Assembly (NCBI RefSeq): GCF_004027225.2
Contig: NC_044291.2
Coordinates: forward strand, 10,524,707 to 10,588,706
DNA: 64,000 nt
Direction: 5' to 3'
Source of the DNA: Strigops habroptila
Taxonomy: Eukaryota; Chordata; Aves; Psittaciformes; Psittacidae
The notes beneath the pieces were generated by a model. That model did not search any database. It saw only the letters and a list, made by a program, of their open reading frames with translations, and was not told the origin of the DNA. Positions 7,101 through 14,494 of the stretch are shown here, piece by piece. Both the position numbers and the translations under genes were made by a program. How positions within the stretch are numbered: position 1 is the first letter of the stretch; each line of letters starts with the position of its first letter.

Positions 7101-8832
7101 GCTAGTTTGGGTCAGGTGTCCTGTCTCTGCTTCCTCCCGGCTTCCCCTCCTCCCTGGCAAAGCATGAGACTGAGAAAGTCCTTGGTTGGAATAAACATTA
7201 CTTAGCAACAACTAAAAACATCGGTGTTATCAGCGTTGTTCCCAGGCTGAAAGTTAAAAAACACAGCACTGCACCAGCTACTAAGAAGGAGAAAAATGAC
7301 TGCTATAGCTGAACCCAGGACACTGATACAGACAATCCCAGCCTGGTTTGGGCTGGAAGGGACCTTAAGGCTCCTCCAGTTCCAACCCCCTGCCACAGAC
7401 AGGGACACCTTCCACTAGAGCAGGTTGCTCCAAGCCCCTGTGTCCAACCTGGCCTTGAACACTGCCAGAGATGGGGCAGCCACAGCTTCTCTGGGCACCC
7501 TGTGCCAGCGCCTCAGCACCCTCACAGGGAAGAGCTTCTGCCTAAGAGCTCATCTCAATCTCCCCTCTGGCAGGTTAAAGCCATTCCCCTTGTCCTGTCC
7601 CTACAGGCCCTTGTCCAAAGCCCCTCTCCAGGTTTCCTGGAGCCCCTTTAGGCACTGGAGCTACTCTAAGGTCTCCTCTTCAGGAGCCTTCTCTTCTCCA
7701 GGCTGACCCAGCCCAGCTCTCTCAGCCTGGCTCCAGAGCAGAGCTGCTCCAGCCCTCAGAGAATCAATCTGTTAACAGACACTGGGAATAAAACCAACTC
7801 TCCAGGACAGCCAGCACTGAGGTGAATTACAAATCAAGAGCACTGGTTATGTGGTGCAACAAATTCTTACCATGATGTTGCATAAAGCACAAACACACTC
7901 GCTGCTCGCGATATCGCGCTCCGAGCTTCTTTAGAGATGTTCACTCCATCAGGAAGCTGAAAAACAAATTAAACTTTTATCATCAGCTGCTAGAAATGAC
8001 TTAAACATTCATAATTCACGTGTCAGCCCCATTAAGGCATTCAAGGGGCTCAGCCTAACTGGAGGTGAAGCAGTGATCTCTGTCATTTTCACAACAACTT
8101 TGATGCCAGCTGGAAGCCAACCTCTGACCACATTGTCCTAAATGCAATGAGCTACACGGGAGTGAAAAAACGTCTGGATCAGGGGTGGGTTTGAGCACCA
8201 TCTCCAGGGCAATTTGTCTGATGACTCCCAAGTTCCCGATACTGGCTGATCCCTGAACACATCTGAATCCATCTGGCCACAGCTCAATGCGTAGGACCAA
8301 ACACACCACCAGTGACTGGGGATTAGAACCACATACTGGATTGTGTTGGAAGGGACCTTAAAGCTTACCCAGTTCCAATCCCCTGCCACGGGCAGGGACA
8401 CCTTCCACTAGAGCAGGTTGCTCCAAGCCCCTGTGTCCAACCTGGCCTTGAACACTGCCAGGGATGGGGCAGCCACAGCTTCTCTGGGCACCCTGTGCCA
8501 GCGCCCCAGCACCCTCCACGGGGAATTACCCCACATTCCCACCAGGACCCGGTTCCCTTCGCTGCCCGGACACAGCCACAGTGCCCCGGGGCTGCGCTGC
8601 CGCCGCCGAGCGGGACCGGGGGGTCGGGGCCGTCCCTCCCGCACCCCCCCCGGGACCTGGGCTCGTTCTGAGCAGCCAAACAGCAGCTCAGCGGAGCCCC
8701 TGCAGGGGCTGCCCGCGGAGAACTCGCTCCCCTCCACCCTGGTGCCCCCCCGGGCCCGGCACCCACCGCCTCCTTGATGATGCGGGTGATGACGGCGTTG
8801 GGCAGGTTCAGGTCCTCCGGTCTCTCCGCCAT
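3984..8832 (-). CDS. POLE3: POLE3, DNA polymerase epsilon histone-fold subunit 3 (four exons, complete)
   Basis: Small histone-fold protein that pairs with POLE4 in DNA polymerase epsilon and also serves as the CHRAC17 subunit of the ISWI chromatin-remodelling complex; nuclear. Exons on the minus strand are 8767-8832, 7871-7956, 4601-4719 and 3984-4144. All junctions have GT/AG and phases agree, giving 432 nt, or 143 aa plus stop, against 147 aa in human from memory. Residues 1-22 ([20 protein letters not shown]...) begin the fold, residues 23-90 complete it ([20 protein letters not shown]), and the C-terminal third is a charged, D/E-rich tail ending EEEVDN. The tail is slightly shorter than in human. 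Intron 2 hosts the palindromic ERV. The gene is divergent from RGS3 and driven by the CpG island above its start. Confidence 0.97.
4145..4600 (-). other. POLE3 intron 3
   Basis: The 456-bp intron has no recognised repeat or gene. Confidence 0.9.
4601..4719 (-). CDS. POLE3: POLE3 exon 3
   Basis: The exon begins after ACTAG, completes the split Cys codon and encodes [20 protein letters not shown], then [19 protein letters not shown]. These are the last histone-fold helices. The donor is GAAG|GTACAG. Confidence 0.96.
5307..5311. repeat. Target-site duplication, left copy (CTGAT)
   Basis: Five bases CTGAT directly abut the left TG terminus of the palindromic ERV. The same five bases lie at 7323-7327 directly after its right CA terminus. 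A 5-bp duplication is typical of several ERV classes. Confidence 0.9.
5312..5883 (+). repeat. ERV LTR, left copy, plus orientation
   Basis: The 572-bp LTR starts TGTCCTGGG and ends CACGACA. A TATA box, TATATAA, is at 5571-5577, so U3 is to the left and transcription from it would point into the element. A G-rich tract lies at about 5804-5829. No convincing tRNA primer-binding site follows the LTR end. Confidence 0.92.
5884..6171 (+). repeat. ERV internal sequence, left arm
   Basis: About 288 bp between the LTR end and the loop are repeated inversely at 6463-6750. Frames contain several stops and no recognisable gag. The element therefore lost nearly everything between the LTR and pol before, or together with, palindrome formation. 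Confidence 0.85.
6123..6467 (-). pseudogene. ERV reverse transcriptase fragment (ERV-L-like pol)
   Basis: The minus strand encodes the N-terminal palm and fingers part of a retroviral reverse transcriptase. Visible blocks are [10 protein letters not shown], the first catalytic Asp motif in [12 protein letters not shown], and [14 protein letters not shown]. This block combination resembles ERV-L (class III) elements; the class call is moderate. The RT-like reading stops near 6150, where the sequence runs into the inverted left arm. The YxDD active-site motif and everything after it are therefore missing. The fragment is non-functional. It reads in the same direction as POLE3. Confidence 0.9.
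6463..6750 (-). repeat. ERV internal sequence, right arm
   Basis: Inverse copy of 5884-6171. It runs collinearly into the reverse transcriptase fragment, so this arm preserves the original order: LTR, short remnant, pol. Confidence 0.85.
6751..7322 (-). repeat. ERV LTR, right copy, minus orientation
   Basis: The exact inverse counterpart of the left LTR, also 572 bp. The TATA box on the minus strand is at 7057-7063. The polyC tract at about 6805-6819 (15 C) is interrupted in the left copy by one T. The promoter also points into the element, so the two LTR promoters converge. Confidence 0.92.
7323..7327. repeat. Target-site duplication, right copy (CTGAT)
   Basis: Perfect match to 5307-5311, directly after the terminal CA of the ERV. 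Confidence 0.9.
7331..7758 (-). mobile_element. CR1 fragment, minus orientation, next to the ERV
   Basis: It starts within about ten bases of the ERV target site with ATCCCAGCCTGG and extends to AGAGCTGCTCCAGCCCTCAG. The sequence left of the ERV is not CR1, so the retrovirus landed just at the 3' edge of a pre-existing CR1. Confidence 0.9.
7871..7956 (-). CDS. POLE3: POLE3 exon 2
   Basis: Eighty-six nt begin after TTTCAG and encode [20 protein letters not shown], then VFVLYATS, the central histone-fold helix. The donor is ATG|GTAAGA and the exon leaves two bases of a Cys codon. Confidence 0.96.
8333..8519 (-). mobile_element. CR1 fragment in POLE3 intron 1, minus orientation
   Basis: The 3' part of a CR1 starts at about 8333 (ACTGGATTGTGTTGGAAGGGA) and breaks off at CAGCACCCTCC. 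The CpG-island sequence that contains exon 1 begins directly after it. The missing next part of the same consensus appears at 9215-9445 on the far side of the promoter. Confidence 0.88.
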
Positions 8833-9050
8833 CCTGGGCCCTATGCAGGCGAAACAGGGGTCCCGGAGCCGGGGGGGTCACGGCGTGTCCGGGCCCTGCC
8901 CGCCCGCACCAAAGCCCGCGCTCAGCCGCTGCCCTCTGACCCTTCCCGGCGTTCCCGGCCCTTCCCGGCGTGCAGCGCGGCGGCGGGGCCGGGCCCCGGC
9001 GGTTCCCGGGGAAAGGGGCGGGATGTGCCCGGATCGGCCGGTTTCGTGTT
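8520..9050. promoter_or_regulatory. POLE3 CpG-island promoter
   Basis: Very GC- and CpG-rich sequence covers POLE3 exon 1 and about 220 bp upstream of its ATG (8833-9050). No TATA box is seen, as expected for a housekeeping gene. Such islands are often bidirectional, and in human a plus-strand gene starts head-to-head with POLE3. No plus-strand coding exon is recognised here. Confidence 0.75.
8767..8832 (-). CDS. POLE3: POLE3 exon 1 (coding part)
   Basis: Sixty-six nt encode 22 residues from the initiator Met to KEA. The donor is GCG|GTGGGT. The start lies inside the CpG island and the sequence matches the known POLE3 N-terminus. Confidence 0.96.
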
Positions 9051-9051
9051 A

Positions 9052-9140
9052 GGGAGAAGCTCTTCTCTGTGAGGGTGCTGAGGCGCTGGCACAGGGTGCC
9101 CAGAGAAGCTGTCGCTGCCCCCCCGCTCCCTGGCAATGGC
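9052..9140 (+). mobile_element. Short CR1 piece, plus orientation, at the POLE3 island edge
   Basis: The block GGGAGAAGCTCTTCTCTGTG, then GAGGGTGCTGAGGCGCTGGC and CAGAGAAGCTGTCGCTGCCC, matches the middle of the CR1 3' region in plus orientation. It decays after about 9130. Confidence 0.8.
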
Positions 9141-9214
9141 TGGGCCCTTTTTAGCAAGTCGTGTGTCCAGGGGGCTTTCTTCTTCCTTGGATGCTTTTGC
9201 CACTGCTATGTGAT

Positions 9215-9445
9215 TGAGACCTCATCTCAGTCTCCCCTCTTGCAGGTTAAAGCCATTCCCCTTGGCCTGTCCCTCCAGGCCCTTGTCCAAAGCCCCTCTC
9301 CAGGTTTCCTGTAGCCCCTTTAGGCACTGGAGCTGCTCTAAGGTCTCCCCTTCAGGAGCCTTCTCTTCTCCAGGCTGCCCCAGCCCAGCTCTCTCAGCCT
9401 GGCTCCAGAGCAGAGCTGCTCCAGCCCTTGCAGCATCTTTGTAGC
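9215..9445 (-). mobile_element. CR1 fragment, minus orientation, upstream of POLE3
   Basis: Runs from CCTCATCTCAGTCTCCCCTC to GCTGCTCCAGCCCTTGCAGC. It lacks the CR1 3' end that is present in the piece at 8333-8519. Confidence 0.88.
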
Positions 9446-10479
9446 TCTCCAAGTGCATCTGTCTCCAAACTTAACTCTAATGCCTGGAATAATTCCATCT
9501 TTCCTTTCCCTAAAGATAAAATAGGCACTGGAACGAGGAGCCCGGCTTCCAGTGGAGTGTGCTATCTTGTAGATGTCACTCACACACCTCTTTTCCTGCC
9601 TTGGGTTTTCTAAGGTTAGATCATCTCTGATGAAGGCCTCCAAATACAGCAGTTTCATCCTTAAAATACCTTATTTGGATCCTGTTTTACCATAAACTAA
9701 TTCATCGGTTTTGATTATCAAAAAATTGCCAGCCTAAAATCCTACTGGCTGAGTGGACTTTTCTCTCTGACCTAATAAAGATACTTGGGCAAATTGAGTA
9801 CACCAGTGAGGAAGCTATTTTCAGCTACGTGGACTGAGTATTACGTTAATGCTGGCTTTGTTAATTCATTTTGGAAGGCGCTTTGCAAAGGAGACCTGTA
9901 GGCTAAGCTCTGAGCCGCCTTTCCTACTGTTCATTCGAATTGGTTTCACCATGAATCTTGCTTTTCTTTGTATTGTGGTTCAGAAAGACCTATTTTTCCA
10001 GGTCTGAACTCTGCTGCAGGGTCAGACGTTACCTCACCTGGACAGATGAACCTCATGCTCTTCTGTAACACTTATAGAAGTGAGTGCTTTCAGTGCCTTT
10101 CTGACTGCAGAGAATATGATCATTGTGACTATGCAGTAATCAGGCTGTGCTCTGCTAAATGAGCCAGAATACAAATTCATTCACATAGGGGCTTAAAGTG
10201 GCCACAGTGAGGCTGAACTCCTGGTGTGCCACCACCCAAACGGGATCCAACTCCTTCTGTGGCTGCAAAACGTAAAGTCAAGTTGACCCTATTGTAGTGG
10301 AAACTCCTTGAATTGGAAATTGCTGGGGGCTGGGCAACTATTTTTGGAAAACATGTCATGCTTTGTTCTTGTTTCCCCCCCAGGCATCACCTTCTGGCAT
10401 GGAACAGGACATCAAGCTGCACAGACCTGGTCTGATCCAGTATGTCTGCTTTTATTTCGTTACATATCCTTGAGTTCTG
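9446..10479. other. Intergenic, nothing recognised
   Basis: Moderately AT-rich sequence with no exon, RNA gene or young repeat that I can identify. Confidence 0.6.
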
Positions 10480-10676
10480 TAAGGAAAAGGTTCTTCACTG
10501 AGAGGGTGGTTGGTCACTCCCCAGGGAACTGTGACCAAGCCTGTCAGAGCTCCAGGAGCATCTGCTCTGTGCCTTTAGTTGTGTGGTTTAATTTTAGGTA
10601 GTCCTGCAAGGAGCAGGGAGGTGGACTCCATAGTCCTTATGGGTCCCTTTCAACCTGAGATATTCCATGATTCCAT
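10480..10676 (+). mobile_element. Old CR1 fragment, plus orientation
   Basis: It has the CR1-like order AAGGTTCTTCACTGAGAGGG, TCCCCAGGGAACTG, GGTGGACTCCATAG, TCCCTTTCAACC and terminal GATATTCCATGATTCCATG. It is far more diverged than the other copies, so it belongs to an older subfamily. Confidence 0.7.
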
Positions 10677-11699
10677 GTGCCTGCTCCCATGCTTGGGCAA
10701 AAGTGGGGAGTCAGTATCATGTAGTTAGGGGAGAGAAAAAGGGCAGGTGCCCTTTCAGCGGCAGCTTTCAACTAAATTAGCTTCATCTGGACACAAAAGT
10801 GTAGGAGAACCGTGGTATGTTTTATTTGTGTTTGTGCAGACCAGACGTGGGACTTCACCAGAAGATGAAGCAGATCTCTACCAGCAGAAAGGGCAATTTA
10901 CCCCTTTCTGTCGTCTGATCTCTGTCTCCTATTGTGTGCCCTGTCCAAATCTTTTTTGCTATGCCAATGCCACCAATACTTATTTTTCTGTCAAATTAGT
11001 GAGCCAGCTTGGCCCTGAGAGGTTGAATAGTGCTGGACCCTGGGTGAATCTGTGGGAAGTAGCACCCAGTTGCCTGGTGTCAGTGAGCTGACAGAGCAGC
11101 TCAACTACTTCATGTAGCTTCAGACTGTGTCTCAGTTCAGCTCAGGTAACAGGCAGTGACTTTTTAAGCTGTTGTAACTTAATTACTTTGATCCATGTGA
11201 CCATACTAAGCACAAAATCATCATTCCCAAGAGATCTTTTGCTATATTGAAACCTATCTCTTCTGTGAGAATTGTCACTAAACTTTGTAAAGACCCAGCT
11301 TGATTATTATATTATTTTTATTGCATTAAAATATAAATCAGGCACAGATGTATCCTTAACATTTGTCCAAATCCAGTAATCCCAGCAGCACTGCAGGCTC
11401 AGGAAAGCTGGATCCCAGCCCCATGTGCAAGGCAGCAGGGGCTGAGAGCAGGGACTCAGCATTGCAGACCTGGGGATCACGTAGCCCCAGTGTCCACAGG
11501 AGAGTTTCTAAGTGGCAGAGGCTGCTCTGGTGACCTGTGGGACTCGGTGGTCCCTGTTGCTGTTCCTCACCTCTTGCTGCTGCAGTTTTTGCTCTACTTC
11601 CACTGTATATATTATTTTGTATGTTTCTGCTTTACCTAGGTCAGCTTATTTGTCAGATGGAATGTGCCCTAGAGCTGCTGCAGAAGGGGAACTAGATGT
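10677..11699. other. Intergenic, nothing recognised
   Basis: Includes an AT-rich patch at about 11290-11340. No gene is supported. Confidence 0.6.
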
Positions 11700-11845
11700 T
11701 CATAGAATCACAGTCTGGTTTGGGTTGGAAGGGACCTTAAAGCTCACCCAGTTCCAACCCCTGCTATGGACAGGGACACCTTCCACTAGACCAGGTTGCT
11801 CCAAGCCCTGTACAACCTCCAAGAGACCTGGAATGTCTCACCGTG
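11700..11845 (-). mobile_element. CR1 fragment, minus orientation
   Basis: Starts CATAGAATCACAGTCTGGTT and reaches the CAGGTTGCTCCAAGCCCTG region, where it is truncated. Confidence 0.85.
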
Positions 11846-13087
11846 CTACTCTTCACTAGTGTAATCAGAGGTAAAGAGCCCATGGGGCAGAATGGTGCTG
11901 TGAGTTTGTGTAGTGCTGTATTAGCTGTGCTTTTATTCAGGTTAAAGCCTGTTGGACAGGTATGTGTTAAACACCCTGCCTGTGGAAATCCCACTGCCTT
12001 AAAGAAATGCAAAGCCAAGGCCAAAGCCTCCTGGTAAAACTGTGAGGTGTTTGGGTGATGTTCCTAAGTTAGGGGGGTGCTGAGCCTACTGTTACTCTGC
12101 AGGCTAGAAATAGCGAAGGGATAAAAGGTGGAAAACCAAGGAGAAAAACATAGTTTATTGTGACGCATTGGTGCCCTGGGGTCTGTATCTCCTCTCAGCC
12201 CTCTGAGAGTTGGACTGTGCCGTGCTGCTGAGGCTAAGCCAGGGGTTGCTCCGACTGCCACTATCCTCTGTGGCTGCTGTTTCCTCACTAGAAAGGGTGA
12301 CAGTAGGAGGCTCTGCCTGGCCCCGCAGGAGATATTTTGTACAGGATGTTTCTGGAGTTATCAGGAAGTGTTGCTGTGCTTCAAAGGGATCCCTTTGGAA
12401 TTAAGCAGCCCCAGGGCAGGCAAGGGAAGCAGCCAGGCAGTTACTGCAGCCTCGGAGTGCTCAACACAGGTGAAAATCTTCAACAACTGAAAATGAAAGA
12501 GCTCCTTGCTCTCCCATCTGTTCCTCTGCTGTGACTGCCTCGTGGAGGGAAGCTGACTGATGGAGTAGCTCTAATACAAACCACAGCCTACTTGTGGCTG
12601 CCTTAGTGGGCAGTTTTGGCCACAGTTTAGCCTTAGCAGTAGGAAAGGGTGAGAGACAAGACAAACTGTTTTGAGTTCAGCCAGCTTGGCCCTGCTGAAA
12701 GATGGGCATGGGAGCAAGTAGTTGTGCACACAGAGTGCTCTGTGCTCTGCATTCCTGGTTTGTAACAGCTCCTGCCCACGTGGAATTCCTTACAGATCCT
12801 TTTGCCTGACCTAGATGTACTTGCCATGCTTTAAGCCTGAGTTCTAACAGCAACCCCTCCCCAGTGCAGAGGCCAGAATCGCTGTGGTTAGTCCCTTTGC
12901 ATGTTTCAACTGTTCATTTTGGGGGGGAAGGGGCAGAGAGAGAAAGACGTAGAAAAGGGATCAGCCAAAGAAGTTTGTAACCCAAAGCTATGGGTGAAAG
13001 ATGCCAAACACATCAAGTCCTATAAAGATGCAAAGAGAAGGTTCTTGTAAAACTCCAGACATCACAGAGACTCTGGTATCTCAGCAG
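11846..13087. other. Intergenic, nothing recognised
   Basis: Unique-looking sequence. Frames are short and lack domain similarity. Confidence 0.6.
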
Positions 13088-13636
13088 GGTGCTGAGATGT
13101 GGACGGGCTGGAGAGGGTCCAGAGAAGGGCCACAAAGATCATCCCAGGACTGGGCAGCATGTGAGGAAAGGCTGAGAGAGCTGGGACTCTTCAGCCTGGA
13201 AAAGAGAAGGCTCCGGGGAGACCTTATCCCCATGTTCCAGTATTTAAAGGGTGGCTACAGAGAAGATGGAGGCTCCCTTTTTACAAGGAGTCCCATGGAA
13301 AAGACGAGGGGTGATGGGCACAAGTGATTCCTGTGGAGATTCTGGTTGGACACAGGAGGAAAATTTTTCCCAGTGACAACAATCAGCCATTGGAATAATC
13401 TCCCCAGGGAAGTGGTGGATGCCACAACACTGGACACTGGGTCCAGGGTGCTGGGACATCTAGACTAGGTAATGCTTTGCCTAGAAAGGTTGGATCAGAT
13501 GATGCTTGAGGGCTCTCCCTACCCATGTTTCAATGATTTAGTGACATGGTTTAGTGGTTGACTTGACAGTGCTGGGGTGAAGATTGGATTTGGTGATCTG
13601 AAAGGTCTTTTCCAACCTGTTTGATCCTGTGATTCC
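13088..13636 (+). mobile_element. Two CR1 3' ends in tandem, plus orientation
   Basis: One copy (about 13088-13540) contains GGCTGGAGAGGGTCCAGAGA, AGCCTGGAAAAGAGAAGGCT and ends near CAATGATTTAG. A second 3' end follows (about 13548-13636), with GACAGTGCTGGGGTGAAG, TGATCTGAAAGGTCTTTTCC and terminal GATCCTGTGATTCC. The second belongs to another subfamily, shared with 19745 and 24030. Confidence 0.8.
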
Positions 13637-14320
13637 TCATTGGCATTTGTTGGAACGACTCAGCTGTGCTGGCTGCAGCAGTGGTGCTGGGGACAGGAGC
13701 AGCCCAGCCCTGTGCTCAGTGTTGCTCTAGACCCTGGGGCACACGAGGCTGCAGCAGTCCCACCACTGGGACAGTGCTGAGGTCTGCCCTGTGTGGCAGA
13801 CTGTGCTAATCCCAGGAATCTGCCCTCAGGATTCCCCAGAAATAGCCCAAACCCTTTCTGTGCCAATTCTCTTACTACCTGGAAAGCCAAGTAATTTTCC
13901 CCAGGCTGATTTAGTCTCTTTAGTTTCAAAGCCAGCTTCAACCTTGTGGGTTTTCTTTGTGTGTACGTTACCCTTTTGCCTGGACTAACTGCCTAGGCAC
14001 GTGTCTGGGTTTGAATATCCAGCCAAAGGCAGATCCTAGTGCTGGGAAACTGAAATCTGTGACTGAGAACGTGTTAAATTTTAAAAGAAAGCCATTAACT
14101 CCCGGGCCAAGCAGCTGAATGTGCAGTTTGCTGCAGACTCTAATGGAAATGCAGGTTAAGGTCAGACCCTGGGGGTTTGGATGTGGGGAGGGAAGGCAGA
14201 AAGAGTCTATCCATCCCTGTTGGGAGCCAGGAAAGGGGCTGTTGCAGGCGCCACCGCCACCATCTCTTCCCAGCATACCATTTAACTGGTAACTTCCTAG
14301 GACTGGAGCTCTGATCCCTT
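13637..14320. other. Upstream of RGS3, nothing recognised
   Basis: No exon or repeat identified. Distal RGS3 regulatory sequence would be expected here, but none can be read directly. Confidence 0.5.
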
Positions 14321-14326
14321 GGGACA

Positions 14327-14334
14327 TTTATATA
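14327..14334 (+). promoter_or_regulatory. TATA-like box upstream of a candidate RGS3 first exon
   Basis: TTTATATA lies about 120 bp before an ATG in good context at 14452. The distance fits a promoter with a 5'UTR of about 90 nt. Confidence 0.35.
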
Positions 14335-14451
14335 GTGGGGTTTTTACCTGTGGTGCCAAGGTCAGAGGCTTGTGGCAGCCAAACCACAGCCTGAGCACAG
14401 GACGCTGGTGCCTGGAGGTGGCTGGAGAGAACGACCATCCCGCGCGGAGCC

Positions 14452-14494
14452 ATGGAGCAGCTGGGAGAGCCAGGGATCACACCGGAGTGCTCAG
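14452..14494 (+). CDS. RGS3: Candidate alternative first coding exon of RGS3 (TATA promoter)
   Basis: An ATG in strong context (GGAGCCATGG) opens a 43-nt frame encoding MEQLGEPGITPECS and ending at the donor TCAG|GTGATT with one base over. The exon at 18771 needs exactly one incoming base, so the join is in phase and would make an N-terminus continuing into the 18771-18917 exon. I do not recognise this short peptide in human RGS3. Support is phase, start context, donor and the upstream TATA box, so this is a prediction. Confidence 0.35.

Larger units (their letters stand above)
5312..7322. mobile_element. Palindromic endogenous retrovirus: inverted LTRs, 860-bp arms, 291-bp loop
   Basis: The element is 2,011 bp and symmetric about position 6317. 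Left arm 5312-6171 and right arm 6463-7322 are inverted copies of equal length. A hand alignment gives five substitutions (left-arm positions 5348, 5758, 5804, 5821, 6046) and no gaps. Each arm is one LTR plus about 288 bp of adjacent internal sequence. The loop 6172-6462 is single-copy and carries part of a reverse transcriptase on the minus strand, collinear with the right arm. Both outer ends are the same U3 end (TGTCCTGGG), and the unit is flanked by a perfect CTGAT duplication. Gag, protease, integrase and env are not seen. The element is defective and lies in POLE3 intron 2. Confidence 0.95.
4720..7870 (-). other. POLE3 intron 2
   Basis: The 3.15-kb intron consists mostly of inserted elements: the palindromic ERV (2.0 kb) and a CR1. 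The remaining unique parts at 4720-5306 and 7759-7870 show no gene. Confidence 0.9.

Noticed and set aside
5312-7322. DNA transposon with long terminal inverted repeats
   Set aside because: The arms contain an LTR with TG/CA ends and TATA box, and the loop encodes reverse transcriptase; no transposase is seen.
5307-7327. Explanation of the palindrome as two independent solo-LTR insertions in opposite orientation
   Set aside because: Each would carry its own target duplication, and the internal sequence would not be duplicated symmetrically; instead one CTGAT pair flanks the whole unit and arms are equal in length.
9446-14320. A plus-strand gene head-to-head with POLE3, as in human
   Set aside because: No frame with splice sites and recognisable similarity was found between the POLE3 island and RGS3.
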